From positions 29,810,043 through 29,874,042 of the forward strand of contig OX463849.1 in assembly GCA_949825065.1 (NCBI GenBank): a DNA stretch of 64,000 nucleotides, written 5' to 3'. Under the pieces are notes generated by a model, which did not search any database, was not told where the DNA came from, and saw nothing but the letters and a program-made list of their open reading frames with translations. The position numbers were made by a program, and so were the translations under genes. Position 1 is the first letter of the stretch; each line of letters starts with the position of its first letter. Below are positions 23,986 through 33,655 of this stretch, one piece after another. The stretch comes from Odontocerum albicorne (Eukaryota; Arthropoda; Insecta; Trichoptera; Odontoceridae).

Positions 23986-24361
23986 ACACGGTTTGAAAAA
24001 TATCAGTATTATTTTACTGAAAGTAATCGAATCTGCAATCCCTAAGTTGAACTCAAGGGTTGTGTTTTCGATTACCACTGATATCACTCTATTTAAAAAA
24101 AAGAGTTGAATCTATTTTTCACTTAAAGTTAGTTTAATTTTATTAAGTGTGCTGGTGCCCACATTGACGTGACCTAGTGAAACTTGAACTTGGCAGAATA
24201 TGGATAAAGATAAGATTAATGCTGTGGAGATATGAGCATTAACATGACGATAAGTCCGTAAGCGAATGAAAACAATTTTATAGATTTTTTCGATAAAATT
24301 ATGTAAATTTTTTAATTTAAAGGGAAATAATATAGTTAAATAATCTGTCAACAAGTGCCCT
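23986..24361. other. AT-rich spacer
   Basis: Nothing recognised. Confidence 0.45.
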
Positions 24362-24670
24362 TTAACGTGTTAATACACTGAATGTTTCATCCTCGTATGC
24401 AAGACAAAGCCCGCACGTCCAGAACCCCAGCGTTCTCTCGAAACTACCCTCTGCCGAGTATAGGAGTTCATCACATTTGCATTTCTCACAGACAACATCG
24501 CGCTCTGTTCCCTGTTCCGTGTACATTGTACTCGTACATACTCGTATATCCAGCCTGGATGGGGAATCCAGATATTTTATCTTCGTTGATGCCATCGTGA
24601 GTCGTTGCTTTCCTTTTCTTTTCAAATCCATATTGTAACTCTTATAAAATGTTCTTGTAATATATTTCAT
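24362..24670 (-). other. Open frame with two CxxC pairs, not recognised
   Basis: The 102-codon minus frame has CEKCKCDELL and FWTCGLCLAYED, two CxxC pairs about 25 residues apart, a spacing that can bind zinc. The DNA at 24390-24560 is GC-richer than its surroundings. The plus strand is also open for 72 codons here, so the frame may be chance. No family recognised. Confidence 0.25.
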
Positions 24671-25070
24671 AGAAAATATTTGAGTTAGTTCTTCTTTTTA
24701 TTTATTCAATAAAGTAGCACATTTTTTTACAATTACTAAGTATGAAGACATTTACTGTCTGTTGTGAAAGCTGATATTTGTTGGCTTCACAGTGCCTCTG
24801 TAATCAGTTGTGAAAGTTCATATTCTTGTAATGATGAATTGAAAATTTGATTGCATATCTTATTTGGTTTAACACTGACATTGCGTTATTGTAATAATGC
24901 ATTTTAAAGAATTTAAAGTTTTCCTTTAGTTTTGTTATCTGTACTATAGTTCTGTAATCTGTTGTGAAACCTGTTATTCTTAGAAGGATAAATTGCAAAT
25001 TTGAATATCTTTTTTATTACATTTACATTTCCTTGTAGTAAATACTAAAAAAGAAAAACATCCCTTAAAT
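24671..25070. other. AT-rich spacer with a diverged direct repeat
   Basis: A word of about 48 bp around GTTGTGAAAG...TATTCTTGTAA (24812) recurs near 24962 in diverged form. Nothing else. Confidence 0.4.
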
Positions 25071-25310
25071 GTGTTGTATTGTAAAATATCGGTCGCTTAT
25101 CGGGACCAAAGATGCCCAAAGCTTAGATTTAAGGACACCTGCAGAAAAGACATTTTATCGGTTGCTCTAGATATCCTGCATGAGGAAGACAAGGTAAAAA
25201 GTCCAAACTCGTGGAGACGTAACATATTGTTCAGAAGGGTTGATTGTTCACAACCAGTATTAACCAGCTTACCTGCATATGAAGCAACTACAATGAAAGC
25301 GACTATATGA
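25071..25310 (+). pseudogene. LINE RT C-terminus-like remnant
   Basis: The 79-codon frame contains DQRCPKLRFKDTCRKDILSV followed by NSWRRNILFRRVDC. This resembles the end of a common LINE protein type that reads G(Q)..R.KDT...L and then SW(R)..(I). The resemblance is partial and no catalytic motif is present. Confidence 0.4.
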
Positions 25311-25382
25311 GGTTTCTTAGGATTCTTTCCATGTTTGCAGTAAATGTGAGTTAAGGGTTGGATTCCATAGCCACATTCAGAC

Positions 25383-26405
25383 ATGTGTTACAGTTTTTGT
25401 CTTTTTGTGTTCAAGTCCCTTAATGGGGCTTTTCCAATAACTTTCGAATATGTGTCTGAGAGGCGTTTTTTTTTGGAGAGATGTAGAACTTTGGAGTCGA
25501 TTTCTACTCCACCTAATAAATTTATCGTTAAAAACCGATCACTAGAACGGGGTATGGATCGTTCAGCAAGAAGAGTCATTTTGCAATAGTGTGAGTAACA
25601 CTCTGTATTTCACAACTTATGTAGTGGTATTGGTTTTAGAATGCCATACGATTGGTTCGCGCAGAGCGCACGTTTGTATTGTTGTTAAAATACTCAATGA
25701 TTAGAAAAAAGCTAATATGTCGAAATTATGAGTGCGATTTTTGTCTAATGTAATGCATAACTATTTTTTTTTCGAAAGCTTAGAATGTACATTGTTATCA
25801 TTTAAAGTTTCCTAGAATTTAGTATCATTCCATGCAATATTATTTTAAAACTTTATTATTTGGCATTGTAATTATGATACATTAATATGTTAAATAATCT
25901 TACATTCATTTTATCTTTATGTGCAATCTAATTAAAGCTGACGAACATTTTTACTTTATAATACTTGTACTTATTTATATTTTTAATTTTGAAAAATTTC
26001 ATTCTTGTTACTTAATGTTTTCTAGAATCTGCCATGCCTAAACAATTAATATGTGAAATAAACTTACTTTCATTTTATTTTTATGATTATTACAATTTAA
26101 GCTGACAGCATTTTTAATTTACAAAACGTGTGTGTTCATTTCAATGTTTGAATATAAAATATTATTTTTAAATTTTTTTGCTTTTTCACCTCATTAAAAA
26201 AAAAAATGACAAGTTTTTGTAAACGCATTGTAACTCACACTATTGCAAAATGACTCTTCAGAATGAATGATCTATATAACAATAGAGCTTTTGCCGTTGC
26301 AGGTCCTGTGCCGTGGAATGGTGTGCCTTTTAGTGTTACATATATATGTGACGTGTGCAGCTTTAGAAAGCACTTGAAGACAACCCTTTTTGCGAGGTCT
26401 TATTA
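25383..26405 (+). pseudogene. LINE RT C-terminus split by a 688-bp inverted-repeat element
   Basis: The left part (25383-25570) encodes SFCLFVFKSLNGAFPITFEY and KNRSLERGMDRSARR. The right part (26259-26405) resumes with MNDLYNNRAFAVAGPVPWNG and VCSFRKHLKTTLFARSY before a stop. Together they match the usual CR1/jockey order: FKSLNG, a basic middle, AF(S/A)VAGP..WN..P, then F(K/R)..LKT.LF. The intervening 25571-26258 has its own inverted ends. Each half is open. The join itself is inferred. Confidence 0.65.
25571..26258. mobile_element. Unnamed element with 28-bp terminal inverted repeats
   Basis: Bases 25571-25598 (start AAGAGTCATTTTGCAATAGT) are the reverse complement of 26231-26258 with one mismatch. 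The interior is AT-rich with no transposase frame. It carries a direct duplication of about 80 bp (25883-25962 and 26047-26128). It sits inside a LINE ORF. TTCAG is found near both outer borders (25562-25566 and 26257-26261), but the left one is 4 bases outside the repeat, so a target duplication is not proven. The superfamily is unknown. Confidence 0.75.
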
Positions 26406-26479
26406 AAATTTATGATTGTAAACACCGGCACAAATACACTACATTACATTTACAACGAATTTGTCATTATCACGTATCG

Positions 26480-26690
26480 GAAGATCTACAAAGGTTTCTT
26501 TGAAGTTTGTCTTCTTTTGGTAACTTTTCCGCGGTTTTCTTACCAAATACACTTTTAATTTTTGTAATATTTTGAATTTGTTGATAATAGTGGGCTCGAA
26601 TCTCGAATTACAGCGCCTTTAAAAGTAGTCTGCTCTCTAAATGGCGCAATTAATTTGTTCATTTAATAGTATTACTATATTATTCTTGTA
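26480..26690 (+). mobile_element. SINE B copy
   Basis: TAATAGTGGGCTCGAATCTC (26587-26606) is the B-box region. It is followed by GCGCCTTTAAAAGTAGTCTG and CTAAATGGCGCAATTAATTT. The upstream TTTTTGTAATATTTTGAATT matches 8046 and 27925. Confidence 0.65.
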
Positions 26691-26719
26691 AATGGGTGGA
26701 GACATTCATCAACACTTAC

Positions 26720-26885
26720 TCGTACATTGCGGATTTATTGTTGTGTGACAAATTATTCCAACCAATCAGAAATAGTTAAATTGGTTCAAGAAAAACCAGT
26801 TAAAAAAAATGTTCTTGTGGAAATCGAATTCGCAACTCCTGAGTTGAAAGACAAATGTATTACCAACTAGATTACGTATCACAGC
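26720..26885 (-). mobile_element. SINE A copy
   Basis: The complement has TAATCTAGTTGGTAATACAT (A-box region) and GTTGCGAATTCGATTTCC (B-box region). The core is TTTCTGATTGGTTGGAATAA and the tail GCAATGTACGAGTAAGTG. Confidence 0.7.
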
Positions 26886-26994
26886 AGTTGAACTTCAAAC
26901 AAAAATATAATTTGTGTTATAGTTTTATTTTTTCAAGTTTCCAGTTAATGAGGAAGTTATCTTTTTACCACTAGAGCGAATATTTGCTATATTT

Positions 26995-27510
26995 GTCAAC
27001 ACCTATATCATATACTATGAAAGAGAAGCAGGATACAAAACATATATCACATACTATGAAAGAGAAGCAGGATACAAAACCTATATCATATACTATGAAA
27101 GAGAAGCAGGATACAAAACCTATATCACATACTATGAAAGAGAAGCAGGATACAAAACCTATATCACATACTATGAAAGAGAAGCAGGATACAAAACCTA
27201 TATCACATACTATGAAAGAGAAGCAGGATACAAAACCTATATCACATACTATGAAAGAGAAGCAGGATACAAAACCTATATCACATACTATGAAAGAGAA
27301 GCAGGATACAAAACCTATATCACATACTATTAAAGAGAAGCAGGATACAAAACCTATATCACATACTATGAAAGAGAAGCAGAATACAAAACCTATATCA
27401 CATACTATGAAAGATAAGCAGGATACAAAATCTATATCACATACTATTAAAGAGAAGCAGGATACAAAACCTATATCACATACTATGAAAGAGAAGCAGG
27501 ATAAAAATGA
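26995..27510. repeat. 39-bp satellite, 13 units, open on both strands
   Basis: The unit contains TATATCACATACTATGAAAG and AGAAGCAGGATACAAAACC and repeats 13 times with few changes. Because 39 is a multiple of 3, the plus strand reads a 13-residue repeat (KPISHTMKEKQDT) and the minus strand a cysteine-rich hydrophobic one (FSFIVCDIGFVSC). The frames are 186 and 182 codons. Nothing upstream looks like a promoter or signal peptide, and neither frame continues outside the array, so I treat it as a satellite, not a gene. Confidence 0.92.
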
Positions 27511-27601
27511 AGGTGCCATGAAAATAAATTATCAAACAAAATGAATCCAAGAATTTCTCGAGTCTTAGAAAAGAAAAGAAAAGACGCTTGTTTATTTTGT
27601 T

Positions 27602-27760
27602 ACTTTGTATTCACCATTGATTTATTTGATTTAACTACCGGTTTCAAAGACTGCCGCCTTCCTTGTCAGGTGAGTTGAATGCCCATCTTCACCTGACGAA
27701 GAAGACAGAGGTCTTTGAAACCGGTAGTGAAGTCAAATAAAACAGTGGTGAATACAAAAT
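27602..27760. repeat. Foldback (hairpin) element, about 72-bp arms
   Basis: 27602-27673 and 27689-27760 are inverted copies with a 15-base loop and roughly one mismatch per seven bases. Both arms contain CTACCGGTTTCAAAGAC in one or the other orientation. It would fold into a long stem in RNA or single-stranded DNA. Arm-like pieces recur at 22175-22345. Confidence 0.88.
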
Positions 27761-27839
27761 AAAAAATATGTTTCATTAATCTTATTAAAAATGTATAAAT
27801 AAAAAAATATGTACTTTCGACTTTTAAACCAACAATGAA

Positions 27840-28115
27840 AATAATAGTTCCTACGTCGTATTATTACCTAACGGCCGCAGCCACTACCTTCTTTTCCTTA
27901 CACTCATTTTGTATATTTTTTAAAATTTTTGTAATATTATTAATCTGCTGTGGGGAAGTATCTTATCTAATGACCGCAGTTACTACCTTCCATTTTAAAT
28001 ATAAATATTTTATGTGTCAATAATAGTGGGTTCGAATCCCGAGCTAAACCGTCTTTGATGAGAGTATGGTCTTCTAAATAGCGCTATATCATATAAGCTG
28101 CCCTTTTATTATCTT
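27840..28115 (+). mobile_element. SINE B copy (reference)
   Basis: GTGGGTTCGAATCCCGAGC (28027-28045) is a clean B box. It is followed by the family core CCGTCTTTGATGAGAGTATG and CTAAATAGCGCTATATCATA. The preceding part carries an internal duplication (CCTAACGGCCGCAGCCACTA and a variant at about 27967). Confidence 0.65.
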
Positions 28116-28735
28116 ATATTTGAATGTCAATTCATATATTCTTTGATTTGTTTTGTTATTTAATAAAATGGAATATCTTTCAAATTTTCACTTAAACTTG
28201 ATTTTATATTGACCAAAATTCCTTTTTGACACAAACAACAATAATATAATGGATGAGAAGATGTAAGAGTGTTTCGCCCGTCGACACTTTTCAGAGATGC
28301 CAACATAATAACAATAGCGCTTTTAGAATTACTTCCCTCAGTTTGTGGTGATGTATGGATAGATATTACATACGTATACTTACCACCTCCCATGTTATTT
28401 TTGTGGTAGGCGCAAAACACAGATTTCTCTTCCCACGCACGTAGTTCGTTCACATTTATACATTTTGTCATCCATGCTCATTTGTTCATCAGACTCCTCA
28501 ACTTTCATCGAAGCAAAAAAGTAAAAGTTTCTTCTATTATCCACAATATTTTATTTATATCTAATCTAATCTATCTCTTCTTCAATTTTCATTCCTCATA
28601 AAAAACTTAAAACAATAAATTGTTTTTTTATCCACCAAAACAATATTTCCAATTTACATAACTTGAATGGAAGGCGAACCGTGTATAAGTACATAATACA
28701 ACAAAAAAATCTTTATAAGGATATCGAAAAAGACA
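28116..28735. other. Unassigned stretch
   Basis: The 103-codon minus frame 28160-28471 is open but shows no domain, no family resemblance and no initiation context, so it is not called. Confidence 0.35.
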
Positions 28736-28912
28736 CTAGACAAGGCTAGTGATGAAATTTCTTAATCATAAATTTAATATATGATGAAATATTGAAATTT
28801 AATTTAATACATAAATTTATCAAAAATTTATCATAAATTTAATACATAAATTTAATATATGATAATATAGGATTAAGTGATGAAATTTCTTAATCATAAA
28901 TTTAATATATTT
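28736..28912. repeat. Direct repeat of about 34 bp
   Basis: GTGATGAAATTTCTTAATCA plus ATAAATTTAATATAT occurs at 28749 and 28876. AT-rich variants lie between. Confidence 0.85.
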
Positions 28913-29096
28913 GCACTTAATACTTGAACACTCAGCTGAAACATTTGCACCCTGCATTCATATCCTTACTTCTACTTAAATCCTTAGCTAGTACACATAT
29001 CATTTTAAACCCATTATAAGTTGATCAAACCCATCAAGTTCATATTCAATAACTCTTCAACAGATGCTCTACATTTGCATCAGTCATTCACTCACT

Positions 29097-30539
29097 TATC
29101 AAGCTGATTAATGAAAATAATGTTGACTGCTTACTCAAACTATTTAACAATATATATGACACAGGGATTATCCCCCAAGATTGGTTAACATCATTATTTA
29201 TTACTATACCCAAAAAACCAAACCCAAGAAAATGTAATGACTATCGTCTTATAAGCCTTATGAGTCATATACTTAAACTATTTCTGAAGATTATACATGC
29301 AAGAATAAGACTGAAATGCGAGCAAGACCTGGATGATACCCAGTTTGGGTTCAGAAATGGCTTCGGTACCCGCGAAGCGTTGACTACAATAAATGTTTTA
29401 CTCCAGAAATGCCATGATCAAAGAAAAAATGTTTATAGTTGCTTTATTGATTATGAAAAAGCATTTGACAGAGTCAAACACACAGAGTTGATAAAATTGC
29501 TTCAAAGATGTAATGTAGATGATAAAGATGTGAGAGTGATTAAAAATCTGTACCGGGACCAAAACGCTGTTATCAGACTTGAAAATGGGACCACTTCACA
29601 AAGTATTCCCATTCAGCGTGGAGTTAGACAAGGATGTGTACTCTCACCTACTTTGTTCAACATGTACTCTGACTTTGTCTTCAAGCAGGCGCTGACTGAT
29701 ATAGATATCGGCGTCAAGGTCAACGGTGTAGTCATCAATAACATTAGATATGCTGATGACACGGTTCTACTGGCAGATAGTATAGAAGACCTTCAACAGC
29801 TTTTGGATAGGATCAGTTCCACCGGTGAGCATTATGGTTTGAACATTAATGTCAACAAAACTAAGCTGATGATTTTCAGTCGAGAAAGTCATCCAAATGC
29901 AAATCTTCGGCTGGGTGGTGTCAATATTGAAAGGGTAAAGCAGTTTAAGTACTTGGGCAGCATCATCACTGAGAATCTGGACCCCGATATAGAAATTAAA
30001 TGTAGAATAGAAGCAGCTCGTGCAGCTTTTAATAAAATGAAAAATCTTCTCTGCAACGATAATGTAAATTTGAAGCTCAGACAAAGAATGATCAAGTGTT
30101 ATGTGTGGTCGGTTTTGCTTTATGGTGTCGAGGCATGGACCCTCAAAGTTAATATCATTAACCGCTTGGAGGCTTTTGAAATGTGGATCCACCGAAGGAT
30201 GCTAAGAATATCCTGGACTGACATGATTAGCAACGTTGAAGTATTGCGTAGAGCAAATACACAGAGAGAATTGTTCACAACAATCAAGCTCCGTAAGACT
30301 TCATATTTTGGCCACATAATGAGAGATGAAAAGTATGCAATCCTACAACTTGTCATAAAGGGGAAGATTGAGGGTCGTAGAGGAGTTGGAAGAAGGCAGC
30401 ACTCCTGGCTTCGGAACATTAGAGAATGGACCGGGATGAGAGGTGTGGAGGAGCTGTTCCGTGCTGCCCAGGACAGACAAGGTTTCTCCCAAGTGATCGT
30501 CAACGTCGGGGGGACCCGGCAGGACACATGAAGAAGAAG
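29097..30539 (+). mobile_element. BovB-like RTE LINE insertion, 5'-truncated, with 11-bp target duplication
   Basis: ATTCACTCACT occurs just before (29086-29096) and just after (30540-30550) the element. The 3' end is a short (GAA)n tail (30530-30539). The 5' truncation falls inside the RT domain, so the endonuclease is missing. The perfect duplication and the undamaged ORF suggest a young insertion. Related 3' pieces lie at 37545-38115 and 55739-56170. Confidence 0.92.
29098..30531 (+). CDS. RTE-type reverse transcriptase ORF, 5'-truncated, no stops
   Basis: The frame is open from the first base pair of the insertion (KLINENNVDCLLKLFNN, upstream of the first ATG at 29260) to TGA 30529-30531, about 477 sense codons. 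Counting from the ATG, FIDYEKAFD at 62-70 is motif A, GVRQGCVLSPTLFN at 121-134 motif B and YADD at 164-167 the catalytic box (motif C). FKYLGSIIT follows. The tail has FEMWIHRRMLRISWTDM and GKIEGRRGVGRRQHSWLRNI, closely matching the BovB/RTE end. A full RTE protein also has an N-terminal APE endonuclease, absent here. It has no promoter of its own. Confidence 0.93.
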   Translation: MKLINENNVDCLLKLFNNIYDTGIIPQDWLTSLFITIPKKPNPRKCNDYRLISLMSHILKLFLKIIHARIRLKCEQDLDDTQFGFRNGFGTREALTTINVLLQKCHDQRKNVYSCFIDYEKAFDRVKHTELIKLLQRCNVDDKDVRVIKNLYRDQNAVIRLENGTTSQSIPIQRGVRQGCVLSPTLFNMYSDFVFKQALTDIDIGVKVNGVVINNIRYADDTVLLADSIEDLQQLLDRISSTGEHYGLNINVNKTKLMIFSRESHPNANLRLGGVNIERVKQFKYLGSIITENLDPDIEIKCRIEAARAAFNKMKNLLCNDNVNLKLRQRMIKCYVWSVLLYGVEAWTLKVNIINRLEAFEMWIHRRMLRISWTDMISNVEVLRRANTQRELFTTIKLRKTSYFGHIMRDEKYAILQLVIKGKIEGRRGVGRRQHSWLRNIREWTGMRGVEELFRAAQDRQGFSQVIVNVGGTRQDT

Positions 30540-30550
30540 ATTCACTCACT

Positions 30551-30884
30551 CATATGTCTATGTGGATACAGAGGTATCTTTTAGAGAAAAGTTTAGAGAA
30601 AAGAAAAAAGGTTAGAATTATTTCAGCTTTTAGAGAAAAGCTCATCATTTCTCACTCTTCCAATATGAAAGAGCTACTTTGTTAGATTTTTTTTAAATTT
30701 GAAGGCACGACATATCAAAATAAGCATATTTTCTAAAAAAATGTGTTGCAAATGCGTCGCCCATGGAGCTACGTGTTCTTTCTTCCTAATTATGTAAGAA
30801 CGCGTGGGATCGAAACCAGGTGCATTGCATTGCATCTTGCTCCATTACTACACCGTTAAGAATTTATTTGCAGATACATTACAT
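30551..30884. other. Unassigned stretch
   Basis: AGAGAAAAG is repeated near 30583-30640. Nothing else recognised. Confidence 0.4.
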
Positions 30885-31899
<1,015 letters not shown>

Positions 31900-32095
31900 A
31901 CTACACCCTCGTTGTATACAGTGCAATTTGGATGGTTTATTGCTACGACGCAATCTTTTCCCACTTATCAGAAAGGTGATTAACATGCCTTAAGGGAGGA
32001 ACAGACTGATTAAAAAAAAATCTGGGTACCATCGGGAAAAATCTTAACTACCACCGCGTAGGAGGAAATGTGCCTTATCAACTAAGCCACATAGA
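31900..32095 (-). mobile_element. SINE A copy
   Basis: The tail side (TCGTTGTATACAGTGCAAT, 31909-31927) and core (AATCTTTTCCCACTTATCAG) match 19555-19765. The head on the complement (TGGCTTAGTTGATAAGGCAC) keeps the A-box shape, but the B box is degraded. Confidence 0.75.
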
Positions 32096-32175
32096 GAAAT
32101 AAAATGGTTATAAAAATATGTTTCTTGAAAACAATACACAAAATGAATTACTGAATTTAAATCTTGTTTACTTAA

Positions 32176-32770
32176 CCCTTCCTGTCCTGTGCTGTGTAAC
32201 TAGTACACATTGCTTCTAAAAACTTTTATATCTCTATAAATCTAATAAATACTGGATTCAGATTTTAGGTATTCCTCCGTAATACATTTACGCATTGAAT
32301 GTAAAAATAATATTAATAATAATTACCGCTTATCGGCCACATCAGAAATATTTTGTGAAAATCGGGAATAAATTCACTAATACAATCAAACGTGTGTCAG
32401 TGTGTGACGTAGGTACATTCATTCTAAAAAACTATTATGGGTGAGGAAGCGACGCTATTCACGTCTCACTCTCACTCTACTTCAGTAAATAGGAATACAA
32501 GAAATAGAATCTCACTTCGCTCGCTTCGGTAGCTCGCGGGCATCCATTTGAGGTGGTCTCTTCGCCCGTTTTGTGAACGTCGGCCGATATTTTTTTCATG
32601 TTTCCAGCAATTAAATTTCAATAATGATCATTTTTGACTTCAAATTAAATTAATTTAAGTGATTGACCTTGAATATTCTTATTTTTCCGATTTTAAATCG
32701 CACATTTTTACATGTGTATTGAATGCACAGCACCGGAACGCACGGATTTTTTAGCACAGGAAGTGAAAGG
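32176..32770. mobile_element. piggyBac-type MITE with TTAA duplication
   Basis: TTAA flanks both sides (32172-32175, 32771-32774). The left end CCCTTCCTGTCCTGTGCTG and the inverted right end CCTTTCACTTCCTGTGCTA agree at most positions. The 595-bp interior has no transposase frame. A GC-rich patch lies at 32525-32590. The TTAA target and C-rich ends are the piggyBac signature. The ends differ from those of the piggyBac element at 61919, so another parent must have mobilised it. Confidence 0.82.
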
Positions 32771-32935
32771 TTAAGCATAAAATCGTTTCTCGTTAAATAA
32801 TTTTTGGGTTTATTTACATGTACCTTCAAGTCCAAATAATAGTTAAGTTACCTTAAAAGAAAGCGTTAGTATTAATACAAGCCTTTTAACCATCAACTCT
32901 CATACCTTTAGAAGGAAATATAATATAACGTGCTA

Positions 32936-33320
32936 TTTTATGGAGATATAGCGACCGTGCGTGCGGTCACTGAACCCACCAAGGCGAACCTTGCCCGCGC
33001 GGTCATTGAACTCGTAAGTGGCGAGTGCGAGACGGTGCCGGGCGAAGGTCGCCCGCGCGGTCATTGAACTCACTAGTAGCAAAGAGCGAGACACCGATAT
33101 ATCTCTTGCCTCTCCTGCAGACCGTAGTATGAAATGTTTATAGGAAATGCAACAATAAACATGTTTCCAGCGGAAGCGAGACAGCGACATGTTCTGCGCC
33201 GTTCTATACATTATAAATACAGACGCTTACAATAAACTTTCTCTTTACTTATTCCGATTTCAACGACTTTTATTCAAACAACTAACATCCTTCTATGCGA
33301 AACACAAGTCCCTTAAGAGA
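32936..33320 (+). mobile_element. LTR-like repeat with TATA box (copy 1)
   Basis: GCGAGACAGCGACATGTTCT (33174-33193) and TATAAATAC (33212-33220) are followed by T-rich sequence and GTCCCTTAAGAGA. This order recurs at 36655-36890. Upstream, GCGCGGTCATTGAACTC is duplicated in tandem (about 32996 and 33055). A pol II promoter-like block in a dispersed repeat with no ORF suggests a solo LTR. Ends and target duplication could not be set. Confidence 0.5.
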
Positions 33321-33389
33321 GAACCCTTTTGGGTACATTCTTGAGGGGCCTTTAAACCAATGAGTACCCTTGTACCAAACAAGCAGGTG

Positions 33390-33655
33390 TGGTATATGTG
33401 ACCAATACAACAAAACAACTTAAATGGAAATGGGTATGCCACACGAGGTATGTCATGAGACGAAACTAGTTAACTACGGGACCAAAATATTATTTTATTG
33501 GCGGTACTGCACAAAGGATGTTGGCAGACCGAAGAATCTATGGTTAGATGATAGACGAGTTGCAGATCCTTAGTGGAGCAGCTTGGCATTGGATAGTACT
33601 GAATATGAACACAAAGAAGAAGCCTTTATCTAAGGTTGAAATGAATAAGGCTGAT
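33390..33655 (+). pseudogene. RTE-type LINE C-terminal remnant
   Basis: Combining frames gives LKWKWVCHTRYVMRR, YWRYCTKDVGRPKNLWLDDR and WSSLALDSTEYEHKEEAFI. This is the usual RTE tail order: KWKW.GH.AR, (K)R.(V)GRP..RW.DD, then an (A)..R..W..(K)EEA(F) end. At least two frameshifts. No catalytic motif remains. Confidence 0.68.

Noticed and set aside
26995..27510. CRISPR-like array
   Set aside because: The repeat is continuous without variable spacers, and the DNA is eukaryotic, so it is a satellite.
26971..27519. 182-codon minus-strand frame with cysteine-rich repeats
   Set aside because: It is the reverse reading of the 39-bp satellite, with no start context and no sequence outside the array.
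28160..28471. 103-codon minus frame as a small gene
   Set aside because: No domain, homology impression or initiation context. Such frame lengths are expected by chance here.
29767..30549. Minus-strand frames of 68-141 codons
   Set aside because: They are antisense shadows of the intact RTE reverse transcriptase.
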